Source: Thiotrichaceae bacterium (lineage in GTDB: Bacteria; Pseudomonadota; Gammaproteobacteria; Thiotrichales; Thiotrichaceae). From it: a DNA stretch of 27,687 nt. A program made the position numbers and the translations under genes. The stretch lies in contig JALVFC010000270.1 in assembly GCA_027030285.1 (NCBI GenBank), forward strand, positions 1-27,687. The letters are read 5' to 3'. Below the pieces are notes generated by a model. It did no database searches and was not told the DNA's origin. It saw only the letters and a list, made by a program, of their open reading frames with translations. Shown here piece after piece: positions 21,912 to 27,687 of this stretch (the first letter of the stretch is position 1; the number at the start of each line of letters is the position of its first letter).

Positions 21912-23615
21912 TCAGTTCTTAAATACATAGTTGTCCCATATATTTTCCTGTTCTCTTTCTGCTGATCTTAGATATCCCCCCATTGCCATTAACAATGCTA
22001 CTACTGAATCTATCTTTTGATGCGGAGATACTTTAGTTGGTCGTAACAAGTTATCAGCATTGCGATGTGCAACTACATTTTGAAATTGCCACGTGAGAAG
22101 TTTGCTATTTGAAATAATTATGTTTTGTTCATTGACCAACGATGCAAGTTCTTGCATTGCAACGTTATAACTTCGATGGTTTTGATAATGTTTGTATGCG
22201 CTAAACCCGCGTTTTTTCAGCATTTGTGCGAAATGTTCTAAACTAAATGGGTCATAAAATACACTTTGAATGTCAATAATATCTTTCAGTTTTGTAAGGT
22301 ACTCGAGTATCTGGTCGAAATCTGTTGCGACTTCACCGCATTGCTCAATTAAACCCGCGTCACGATATTCAATAAATCTCATGTCTGATTCAATTGCTTG
22401 TTTATTGAGAAACACTTTATCAATCATTACAGCTGGTCTTTCTTCAGTTGCTGGGAAGAATATTCCAATTGAAGCGAAGTCATTACGTGTTGCTATATCA
22501 ACTCCTATTATTGCTGTTTCACCCCTAAAATCTTCTATGTTGATTTCTTGTTGAACACGTACAAGTTTTTCTATTGGGATGTAAACTGAACTTGAAGATG
22601 CCCAAACATTCAATCTTTTTGTTAAGAAATTCGGTCGTTCTGTATTGGTGTTCAGTGCCTGAGTTGCAAGATTCTTCATATCCTGAACATAACAAGAAAC
22701 ACCTAGATTGGGATTTGCTTTGTACCAAAGTGATTGATCAGTTAGCAATTTAACTTCATCTGCTAAATCTTCAGGATCAAGTGTATATGCAAGAAAAAAT
22801 ATCGAATCATCTTCTATCTCATTATTGACAATCCGTTTGCCGTATTCGTAAAGTTGAAATGCAACGGATGTTCTACTAAATCCTGCTGTCGTAATTGCGA
22901 ACACAAGTGGTTCTGCCCTAGCCCCAGTCGAAGTAATCAATGAATCGTACATTGCACGATGTTCAATAAGATGTACCTCATCGAATATAACGAAACTTGA
23001 ACTTATCCCATCTGTGCTTTGCCCATGCGTGTCTTTGGACAATGCTTTAAAGTAACTGCCTGATTTCTCTTGATGGATGCGATACGTGTTGTATGTTAGG
23101 CCAAATGCTTTTGCTAAAGATGGGTCACTTATCAACATCTGGCGAGATACATCCCATGTTAGCTTTGCTGCATCTCTTTTTACTGATACTGAATAAACTT
23201 GTGATGCGCCATCACGTGGATCAATGAGATGATAAAGAGCTAATCCTGAAAGAAGAAAAGATTTGCCGTTTTTACGAGGTAAGAATAATTGTGCTTTAGT
23301 GAAACGACGAAAGTTTGTATCTTTATGAACCCATCCATACAAAACTGAGATCATTGCGATCTGCCAGTTCTCTAATATGAATTTCTTGCCAGCTAATGCG
23401 CCTGATATATGGGGAAGAAGTTCAAGAAAACGAATTACTTCGGTTGCCCTCTTGATATCAAACTTATATTCAAACTGTGCTGTCTTTGATTTTTCTAAAT
23501 CTTTTCTGTGACGAATGTAAGTACGTTTTACTAGATCACATACTGCAACTTTGCCACTTAGAATATCATCGATATATTGATCTGTTATTTTTTGTACTTC
23601 ATTTGTCGATCTCAA
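21912..23615 (-). CDS. Terminase large subunit (TerL)
   Basis: 567 residues from a TTG start at 23615 with AGGAG 5 bases upstream. A start at TTG 23639 would overlap the HNH gene by 16 bases and lacks such a site. The ATPase has Walker A LPRKNGKS (~114-119) and Walker B FVIFDE (~208-213). The RNase H-like nuclease has IIGVDIATRND, VATDFDQI and KIDSVVALLMAMG acidic motifs. It cuts concatemeric phage DNA and pumps it through the portal. Gene order TerS-HNH-TerL-portal is that of HK97-like phages. The family looks like Terminase_1. Confidence 0.92.
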   Translation of the reverse strand: MRSTNEVQKITDQYIDDILSGKVAVCDLVKRTYIRHRKDLEKSKTAQFEYKFDIKRATEVIRFLELLPHISGALAGKKFILENWQIAMISVLYGWVHKDTNFRRFTKAQLFLPRKNGKSFLLSGLALYHLIDPRDGASQVYSVSVKRDAAKLTWDVSRQMLISDPSLAKAFGLTYNTYRIHQEKSGSYFKALSKDTHGQSTDGISSSFVIFDEVHLIEHRAMYDSLITSTGARAEPLVFAITTAGFSRTSVAFQLYEYGKRIVNNEIEDDSIFFLAYTLDPEDLADEVKLLTDQSLWYKANPNLGVSCYVQDMKNLATQALNTNTERPNFLTKRLNVWASSSSVYIPIEKLVRVQQEINIEDFRGETAIIGVDIATRNDFASIGIFFPATEERPAVMIDKVFLNKQAIESDMRFIEYRDAGLIEQCGEVATDFDQILEYLTKLKDIIDIQSVFYDPFSLEHFAQMLKKRGFSAYKHYQNHRSYNVAMQELASLVNEQNIIISNSKLLTWQFQNVVAHRNADNLLRPTKVSPHQKIDSVVALLMAMGGYLRSAEREQENIWDNYVFKN

Positions 23616-23623
23616 ACCTGCTC

Positions 23624-23923
23624 CTAAACACAAACCCAACTTGTTGTTGATGGGTGTTTGTCTTTTGTTCTGTTCTTTTTATGTTCCAATCTTGTCTTTT
23701 CTATATGACATTCACTGCATAATAGCTGGAGATTATTTATATCCCACGGATGACCGTTTTCAGCTAATGCAATAATATGGTCAACTTCGTTACCTGTTTT
23801 ATACTTGCCATTTTTCAGGCAGTTTTGGCATAATCCCTTGTCACGTTGAAGTACAGCTTTGCGAAGTTGTTGCCAACGTCGAGTTGCGTATATTTCCCGG
23901 TTGTAAAGTTTGTTACTGTTCAT
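23624..23923 (-). CDS. HNH nuclease next to the terminase (HK97 gp74-like)
   Basis: 99 residues. It has two CxxC pairs (Cys32-Cys35 and Cys69-Cys72, for a structural zinc), the nuclease pair Asp48-His49 (GNEVDHIIALAENGHPW), Asn63/Asn64 and His73. This is the gp74 type that works with the terminase in HK97-like phages and can be needed for packaging-related cutting. It overlaps the end of TerS by 4 bases (ATGA). It differs from the two AP2-type HNH genes in this window, which are free-standing and lack zinc ribbons. Confidence 0.88.
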   Translation of the reverse strand: MNSNKLYNREIYATRRWQQLRKAVLQRDKGLCQNCLKNGKYKTGNEVDHIIALAENGHPWDINNLQLLCSECHIEKTRLEHKKNRTKDKHPSTTSWVCV

Positions 23924-24315
23924 CCGTCGAAATTGAATATACTGAGATATTCAAGCGCTGCATCATCTTGCTCTGTATCAACTCCAATAATATTGTTACG
24001 CGATCGTATGCTTCCCCCAAAGTTGTCACTGAGTTTTATAAGCTGTTGAAGTGCTCCTGTTGTCATAGATGATGGATTATCACGATACTTGAATAGTAAA
24101 TTACAAAATATTTCTAATTGAAAACGATCAGTGTTTTGAAAAGCATCATCTGGATATACGCCAATAACTTCGTTCCATATTATTTTAAGATCAGCATTGA
24201 AATGTGCTGGTGGTGTTCTATCGAATTTATCTTGATCAAGTACAAACTTCTTTTTTGGGGACTTTTTGTCGTCCCTTCCACCAGTAACTTCGGTTCTATT
24301 GATATTCTTCTTCAT
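23920..24315 (-). CDS. Terminase small subunit (P27 family)
   Basis: 131 residues. A basic N-terminus (MKKNINRTEVTGGRDDKKSP) is followed by 'PAHFNADLKIIWNEVIGVYP' and a helical region with 'NTDRFQLEIFCNLLFKYRDN', matching P27-type TerS proteins. It recognises the packaging site and loads TerL. The acidic C-terminus (EQDDAALEYLSIFNFDG) is usual. The ATG overlaps the TGA of the previous small gene (ATGA). Confidence 0.8.
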   Translation of the reverse strand: MKKNINRTEVTGGRDDKKSPKKKFVLDQDKFDRTPPAHFNADLKIIWNEVIGVYPDDAFQNTDRFQLEIFCNLLFKYRDNPSSMTTGALQQLIKLSDNFGGSIRSRNNIIGVDTEQDDAALEYLSIFNFDG

Positions 24316-24566
24316 ATTTTTGCTGGTGGGTTTTGGCGTGCGGCATCAAAAGAAAAGTGTTGAAAGTGTATCTCAGTAATTGGGTTTTCGAATTTTGAGG
24401 CGGGTATATGTGGTTGATTGTCTTGTCCGCTCGCTGTGTTGTTCCCATTGCCACTCTTGATATTGTGCAACCTGATCGCGCTTGAGATAAATGCTATCCA
24501 AATCACTAACGTTGCTGCTCCTATTATCGTTCTCATATGTGTCCAATGGTGATACTCATCTTTCAT
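24312..24566 (-). CDS. Small membrane protein, possible lysis or spanin-like function, 84 aa
   Basis: 84 residues: a short charged N-terminus, one membrane segment at about 8-27 (TIIGAATLVIWIAFISSAIR) and a polar Asn/Gln/Pro-rich C-terminus (GNGNNTASGQDNQPHIPASK). I start it at ATG 24566, with AGGAG 8-12 bases upstream, overlapping the TGA of the previous gene (ATGA); the longer frame from 24632 would run over the preceding gene. The topology would suit an inner membrane spanin or a holin partner, but no lipoprotein partner or coiled coil was seen. Function is inferred from position. Confidence 0.65.
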   Translation of the reverse strand: MKDEYHHWTHMRTIIGAATLVIWIAFISSAIRLHNIKSGNGNNTASGQDNQPHIPASKFENPITEIHFQHFSFDAARQNPPAKI

Positions 24567-24982
24567 AGATGTGCTCCTATGTATGTTCCTACCCCCGTTG
24601 CCATTGCTAATCCAATTATCGAAATAATCCATTTGAGTGGCGTGCTAATTAACAAATAGTTTTTGTCCGATGTATTACATATCTGAGTTACTTCTTGCAG
24701 TGACTTCTTGCATTGATTGAATTCGTTGATGTAATTATTGAGATCATTTTCAAGAAGTTTCATGTTCTGTTGTAACTGGTTGCACTTCTCAGCTAGTCCA
24801 GTATGAATAGACATCGTTGATGTAACTGTTGTGATCTGAAGTACAAGTTCTTTCAATTCGTTTTTGATGTTTGACATCTCATCAACGAGGCGTTCATTGA
24901 TCAAAACGATATTGTCATAATGGACCTCGAGCTTAGCTAACCTCGTATCATGTGAATGTAATTTGTCCTCAGCGTCTTGCAT
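24563..24982 (-). CDS. Coiled-coil membrane-anchored protein of the lysis cluster
   Basis: About 139 residues from the second methionine (MQDAEDKLHSHDTRLAKLEV). Long heptad-rich coiled coil spans about residues 5-105 and one membrane segment lies near the C-terminus (about 118-135: IISIIGLAMATGVGTYIG). It resembles XhlA-type or spanin-like lysis accessory proteins in layout. The ATG is placed at 24982 since it overlaps the stop of the upstream gene. No enzymatic motif. Confidence 0.7.
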   Translation of the reverse strand: MQDAEDKLHSHDTRLAKLEVHYDNIVLINERLVDEMSNIKNELKELVLQITTVTSTMSIHTGLAEKCNQLQQNMKLLENDLNNYINEFNQCKKSLQEVTQICNTSDKNYLLISTPLKWIISIIGLAMATGVGTYIGAHL

Positions 24983-25215
24983 CACTTAACCTTCAAGTTT
25001 GTGACAATTGCCTCTAGTGCCAAGTTGATTAAATGCTCACGTATTTGAGGATATGTTGCTTTCACTTTAGCAGTTACGTGTTTACGCTTTTGTTCGTTGG
25101 GAATATCTTTGTTCTGATATTCAGTAACGAGCACTTGAATGAAATCAAACACCTGTTTCGACACGATTTGTTTTATAAGTTTAAGTAAAATTGTTAATAA
25201 TATTTTTGTAATCAT
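24982..25215 (-). CDS. Small membrane-associated phage protein, possible holin-like, 77 aa
   Basis: 77 residues with an amphipathic hydrophobic N-terminus (MITKILLTILLKLIKQIVSK) and a basic helical remainder (EQKRKHVTAKVKATYPQIRE). The layout is reminiscent of LLH-type holins, though it is shorter than typical members. ATAAATA lies 5 bases before the ATG and there is no Shine-Dalgarno. It lies between a two-span holin and the coiled-coil protein. Assignment is by position. Confidence 0.6.
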   Translation of the reverse strand: MITKILLTILLKLIKQIVSKQVFDFIQVLVTEYQNKDIPNEQKRKHVTAKVKATYPQIREHLINLALEAIVTNLKVK

Positions 25216-25231
25216 GTGTTTATTTATGATT

Positions 25232-25471
25232 CTATTGATCTATTTTTGATCTATATTGAACACCACTGTTCGTATAAAACCGGAATATAATAGGAATCGT
25301 TGAGAATGCAATACTAATGAAAGTTGTTTGGGACGCTGATAGATCGTTTAGTGATATCGCCCAAAAAACAATTTTCGTTAATAAGTAGCAATACCAAACT
25401 ATGATTAGTCTTGGAACGATTCTGTATAGGTTCAGCTTGTGGTAAAGTGGGATAGTCTTTCTTGTTATCAT
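25232..25471 (-). CDS. Holin (two transmembrane spans)
   Basis: 79 residues with two hydrophobic spans at about 20-40 (RLIIVWYCYLLTKIVFWAIS) and 47-66 (ASQTTFISIAFSTIPIIFRF) and a short polar tail. The order 'W..L....Q..FIS......F.FYTNSG' matches a small holin family of Gram-negative phages. It would form membrane lesions at lysis. The gene is first in the minus-strand operon, upstream of terminase; no endolysin was found next to it. CTAAATA lies 6 bases before the ATG instead of a Shine-Dalgarno. Confidence 0.75.
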   Translation of the reverse strand: MITRKTIPLYHKLNLYRIVPRLIIVWYCYLLTKIVFWAISLNDLSASQTTFISIAFSTIPIIFRFYTNSGVQYRSKIDQ

Positions 25472-25551
25472 TGTTGATATTTAGAAAAACCGTTGCTGTG
25501 ATATGTATTTTGTTTTGTAAAATTAAGTTTTGAAAATTAAAGAGAGATATT

Positions 25552-26406
25552 ATGATAAAGAACAATATTATGATATATGATTGTGGAGATGATAATTATA
25601 AAACATTTGTTAATAACATACATCGTTTGATTAACATATTAAACCTCAACCCCAATGATTTTGTTGAATGTTATAGTCAGGTTCGATTTGATAATAATCG
25701 CTGGAATAAGCCATTATTCAAGTTAGGTGAGGTTAATATATTTGGTTTAAAAACAAAACGAAAATTAGATAATGGTTGGAAACCGTTATCTACTAAGAAC
25801 TTTAAGAAGATGGTTGTGGACAAAGTTAATATCTATGGCGAAACTTTAGCCCAAAACAGCTCTCAACCGCTAACTATAGAACTTCCTAGAGTAATTAGAT
25901 CGCTTAGTGTGAGAGATTGTAAGTGTCTAATGGATTTAAAATGTGATTATATTAACAAATTAAGTATCCATAATTGTTCGTCTTTAACAATTGCTGAATG
26001 GCCGTTGGGCTTACAATGGATATCATTATTTGGTTATAATAATATCTTATTTGATTACTTTCCCAATGAATTACGTGATCTTCATATATCTATTAGTATT
26101 GATCAGTTGGATTTTTTATATGCTTGTATAGATAAACTTAACAAATGTGACAAATGTGATAGATTAACAATATGGTTAGAAAGGGGTGAGGAAAAGGTAG
26201 ATGCATACAAGAATATAATGATAAAGCCTACGTTTTTAAAAAATGACAACATCCAGAATGTTACAATATGCATGCAAAGTCTAAAACGGAACGGGGTTCT
26301 TGAAGTAATATCTCCCCCTATTGAGAATTATAGACCTCTGACAAGTATGACTCAAATGTTTGAATATATGACATATATAAAAAACCAAATCAATGAGTTA
26401 ATATAA
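25552..26406 (+). CDS. Leucine-rich-repeat-like protein of unknown role, 284 aa
   Basis: 284 residues. The middle (about 108-200) shows LRR-like spacing: IELPRVIRSLSVRDCKCL, YINKLSIHNCSSLTIAEWPL, LQWISLFGYNNILFDYFPNE, LRDLHISISIDQLDFLYACI. Ten or more Cys residues are spread through it. No signal peptide or membrane segment. Composition is more AT-rich than its neighbours. GAGAGA lies 7 bases before the ATG, and a weak TTGCTG...TAAAAT promoter may lie at 25493-25523. It starts 80 bases from the oppositely oriented holin. LRR folds are protein-binding surfaces; in a phage, host protein binding or anti-defence is a plausible guess only. Confidence 0.65.
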   Translation: MIKNNIMIYDCGDDNYKTFVNNIHRLINILNLNPNDFVECYSQVRFDNNRWNKPLFKLGEVNIFGLKTKRKLDNGWKPLSTKNFKKMVVDKVNIYGETLAQNSSQPLTIELPRVIRSLSVRDCKCLMDLKCDYINKLSIHNCSSLTIAEWPLGLQWISLFGYNNILFDYFPNELRDLHISISIDQLDFLYACIDKLNKCDKCDRLTIWLERGEEKVDAYKNIMIKPTFLKNDNIQNVTICMQSLKRNGVLEVISPPIENYRPLTSMTQMFEYMTYIKNQINELI

Positions 26407-26450
26407 AACACCATTTTGGATAAATACCCCAATGTAACAAAACAAAAATA

Positions 26451-26897
26451 ATTGGGATCGACCTTTCATTAACCTCGACTGGATTAGTTTGTTTGTTGAA
26501 TTCCAACCTCATCGATTTCAAGATTATCAGCTCAAATGCGAAAGACAGTGACTACGAAAGATTAATAGATATCAACAGTCAGGTTATCAACTTTATTAAT
26601 ACCCACAATCCATCACTAATTGTGATCGAAGGTCTAGCATTTAGATCAGTTGGATCGAAAGCTAAGACATTAGCTGGATTGCATTATATCGTTGCATGTG
26701 AGCTGATTAGCCTGCAATACGAAGTGAAAATTGTGTATCCATCAACACTAAAGAAATATGCAACTGGTCGTGGCAATGCAAACAAACAAGAGATGGAGCA
26801 TTGCACCCCAAGTGAGATATTAGATCAATTTAAATGCAAGAAAATCGACGACTTGGTCGATGCATATTGGCTGGCAAAAATAGGGGAGCGACCTTAA
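26451..26897 (+). CDS. RuvC-like Holliday junction resolvase with damaged or non-canonical start
   Basis: RNase H-fold resolvase features: GIDLSLTSTG at the N-terminus (catalytic Asp at 26460), VIEGLAF (Glu about residue 60), 'PSTLKKYATGRGNANKQEM', and KKIDDLVDAYWLA (Asp about 134 and 137). It would cut branched phage DNA before packaging. The first ordinary start codon in this frame (TTG 26493) lies after the catalytic motif I, so translation must begin upstream. I place the start at ATT 26451 provisionally. ATG 26432, with ATAAATA 5 bases upstream, is one frame off and followed by TAA; removal of one T at 26435 would give MNKTKIIGIDLSLTSTG. It is either a frameshifted gene, a sequence error or a rare start. 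Confidence 0.7.
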   Translation: MGIDLSLTSTGLVCLLNSNLIDFKIISSNAKDSDYERLIDINSQVINFINTHNPSLIVIEGLAFRSVGSKAKTLAGLHYIVACELISLQYEVKIVYPSTLKKYATGRGNANKQEMEHCTPSEILDQFKCKKIDDLVDAYWLAKIGERP

Positions 26898-26983
26898 TTA
26901 GATCACTCCCAATTTGCACCTCCATGTGCTTGTTGACTTTTCTTCTACAAGTTCCTTCTTCTCATCGTGTCCTAGTTCCGTTT

Positions 26984-27397
26984 TTAGTCGAGTTTGTACT
27001 TTTTCTTGATATTATAATAATAAGTTGATGCTCCTGCTTGGGTTAGTCCAGCCTCATTCATCAGCATTTCGATGATTTCTTTTCTTGTTTTCTCGCCATA
27101 AAACTTGGTCATCAAGTCGATTGCGATATCCATTTTTGTAACGTTTGTCTCTTTATCAGTTTTCTTTGCAATTTTCTTCTTGGTCACTTTCTTTGTTTCG
27201 ACTTTGGGCAATTTCTTGTATTTGTAATATTGCCAAACTTGGTCTGCTGCCTTTGTCTCATCTGATACGATAATGTCCTCGAGAAGTTGGAGTGTGGTCT
27301 CTACTACATCTGATTTCTTTGCCTTTGATCCAATTTGCTGTTTGACAGCATCGGTGAGTTCAACGATTTGGTCGTTTGTAAGATCAGTCTTGGGCAT
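26984..27397 (-). CDS. Protein with AGASTYY-type C-terminal domain, 137 aa (paralogue of the 2895 gene)
   Basis: 137 residues from ATG 27397, which has GAGGTG 7 bases upstream. An N-terminal helical part (TNDQIVELTDAVKQQIGSKA) and a Lys-rich linker (KKVTKKKIAKKTDKE) are followed by a domain shared with the protein at 2895-3149 (KMDIAIDLMTKFYG ... LTQAGASTYYYNIKKKYKLD). The longer frame from 27484 would cover an inverted repeat in the leader and is less likely. A DNA-binding or regulatory role is suggested by basic linker and possible HTH-like tail, without direct proof. Confidence 0.7.
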   Translation of the reverse strand: MPKTDLTNDQIVELTDAVKQQIGSKAKKSDVVETTLQLLEDIIVSDETKAADQVWQYYKYKKLPKVETKKVTKKKIAKKTDKETNVTKMDIAIDLMTKFYGEKTRKEIIEMLMNEAGLTQAGASTYYYNIKKKYKLD

Positions 27398-27457
27398 TTT
27401 GTTCACCTCGTGTTTGTTTGATTTGAAATAGGCTAATTGCTTAACCCATGACTGCAC

Positions 27458-27483
27458 TGTCCCAACTCCAGGTGGTTGGGACA
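27458..27483. promoter_or_regulatory. 9-bp perfect inverted repeat upstream of the 27397 gene
   Basis: TGTCCCAAC (27458-27466) and GTTGGGACA (27475-27483) are perfect complements around an 8-base loop. The element lies 60-85 bases upstream of the start of the minus-strand gene at 27397. It may be an operator or a leader hairpin. No T-tract follows on either strand. Confidence 0.45.
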
Positions 27484-27526
27484 ACGGCTATGAGGTGATT
27501 TTTGCTATTAAATTCAGTTACTTGAG

Positions 27527-27563
27527 ATAACTAATAGTGATTTCCCCCAACTTTGTTAGTTAT
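27527..27563. promoter_or_regulatory. Inverted repeat ATAACTAA ... TTAGTTAT
   Basis: Eight-base perfect arms (27527-27534 and 27556-27563) with a 21-base spacer, in the upstream region of the 27397 gene. It could be an operator for a dimeric regulator. It is the last feature before the composition shift at about 27578. Confidence 0.35.
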
Positions 27564-27574
27564 GTAAGATTGAT

Positions 27575-27687
27575 CTAGATGAACAGTCCGCCGAAGCCGA
27601 TCCCGAGGGACATCACCAGCAGCAGGTAGCGGACACTGCCGGCGATGCGACGGTAGACGCCGAGAACCGCGACCGGGTGCAGTGACC
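27575..27687 (-). CDS. Partial high-GC membrane protein C-terminus (foreign or chimeric end)
   Basis: Reading the minus strand from the window end gives about 36 codons, VAVLGVYRRIAGSVRYLLLV followed by MSLGIGFGGLFI and a TAG at 27575-27577. This looks like the last membrane segment of an integral membrane protein. GC content changes abruptly from the low thirties to above 65 percent at about 27578. The stop codon falls within a few bases of the shift. No family can be named. It may be an assembly chimera or a true junction to a different genome. Confidence 0.35.
   Translation of the reverse strand, partial: SLHPVAVLGVYRRIAGSVRYLLLVMSLGIGFGGLFI

Noticed and set aside
21912..25471. Integrase or cos/pac site near the terminase
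   Set aside because: No tyrosine or serine recombinase motif is seen, and I could not single out a convincing TerS-binding repeat array.
26884..26915. Terminator after the RuvC gene
   Set aside because: GGGAGCGACCT and AGATCACTCCC can form an imperfect stem, but it has two C-A mismatches and no T-tract.
27398..27484. Longer N-terminus for the 26984 gene
   Set aside because: It would translate the 9-bp inverted repeat, while ATG 27397 has a good GAGGTG site upstream.

Overview
The window is most of the late region of a tailed phage (siphovirus type with an HK97-like head and a lambda-like tail), or a prophage. It has low GC, roughly the mid-thirties by eye. Gene families (P27-type TerS, HK97 portal, protease and capsid, NlpC-type tail assembly protein, J-like tail tip protein, two-span holin) suggest a low-GC Gram-negative, probably proteobacterial, host. 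I cannot name a genus. No integrase, repressor, endolysin, tRNA or CRISPR was seen.

Layout. Left arm (1-3200): on the minus strand, a fragment of a helicase-like replication protein and a small gene. On the plus strand, a promoter-driven candidate structured RNA, an HNH/AP2 endonuclease and three small unknown genes. Structural block (3337-25471), all minus strand, transcribed right to left: holin and small membrane proteins, TerS, HNH nuclease, TerL, portal, protease, capsid, connectors, tail terminator, tail tube protein, an inserted HNH/AP2 gene, tail assembly chaperones G and GT, tape measure, minor tail proteins, NlpC-like protein, J-like tip, fiber module. Right arm (25552-27484): on the plus strand, a leucine-rich unknown protein and a RuvC-like resolvase. 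On the minus strand, a small protein sharing a C-terminal domain with a left-arm gene. The last ~110 bases are abruptly GC-rich and look foreign, possibly an assembly chimera.

How the genes work together: TerS, TerL and the HNH protein package DNA into a capsid made by portal, protease and capsid protein. Connectors join it to a tail whose length is set by the tape measure and whose tip carries J and the fibers. Small membrane proteins next to the terminase probably serve lysis. Intrinsic terminators follow the capsid and tail tube genes, which fits high local expression with partial readthrough.

Most notable points: (1) a ~125-nt candidate RNA with its own sigma70-like promoter and terminator, whose hairpin displays 9 nt exactly complementary to the ribosome binding site of the next gene; (2) an in-frame TGA splitting the tape measure gene; (3) a RuvC gene whose start is restored by removing one T; (4) ATAAATA placed 5-7 nt before ATG in eight genes, mostly without a Shine-Dalgarno; (5) a -1 frameshift site at A8 producing the G-T fusion; (6) an HNH gene with two AP2-like repeats placed between a terminator and the tail chaperone; (7) duplicated hairpins and a short palindromic repeat shared between intergenic and fiber DNA.
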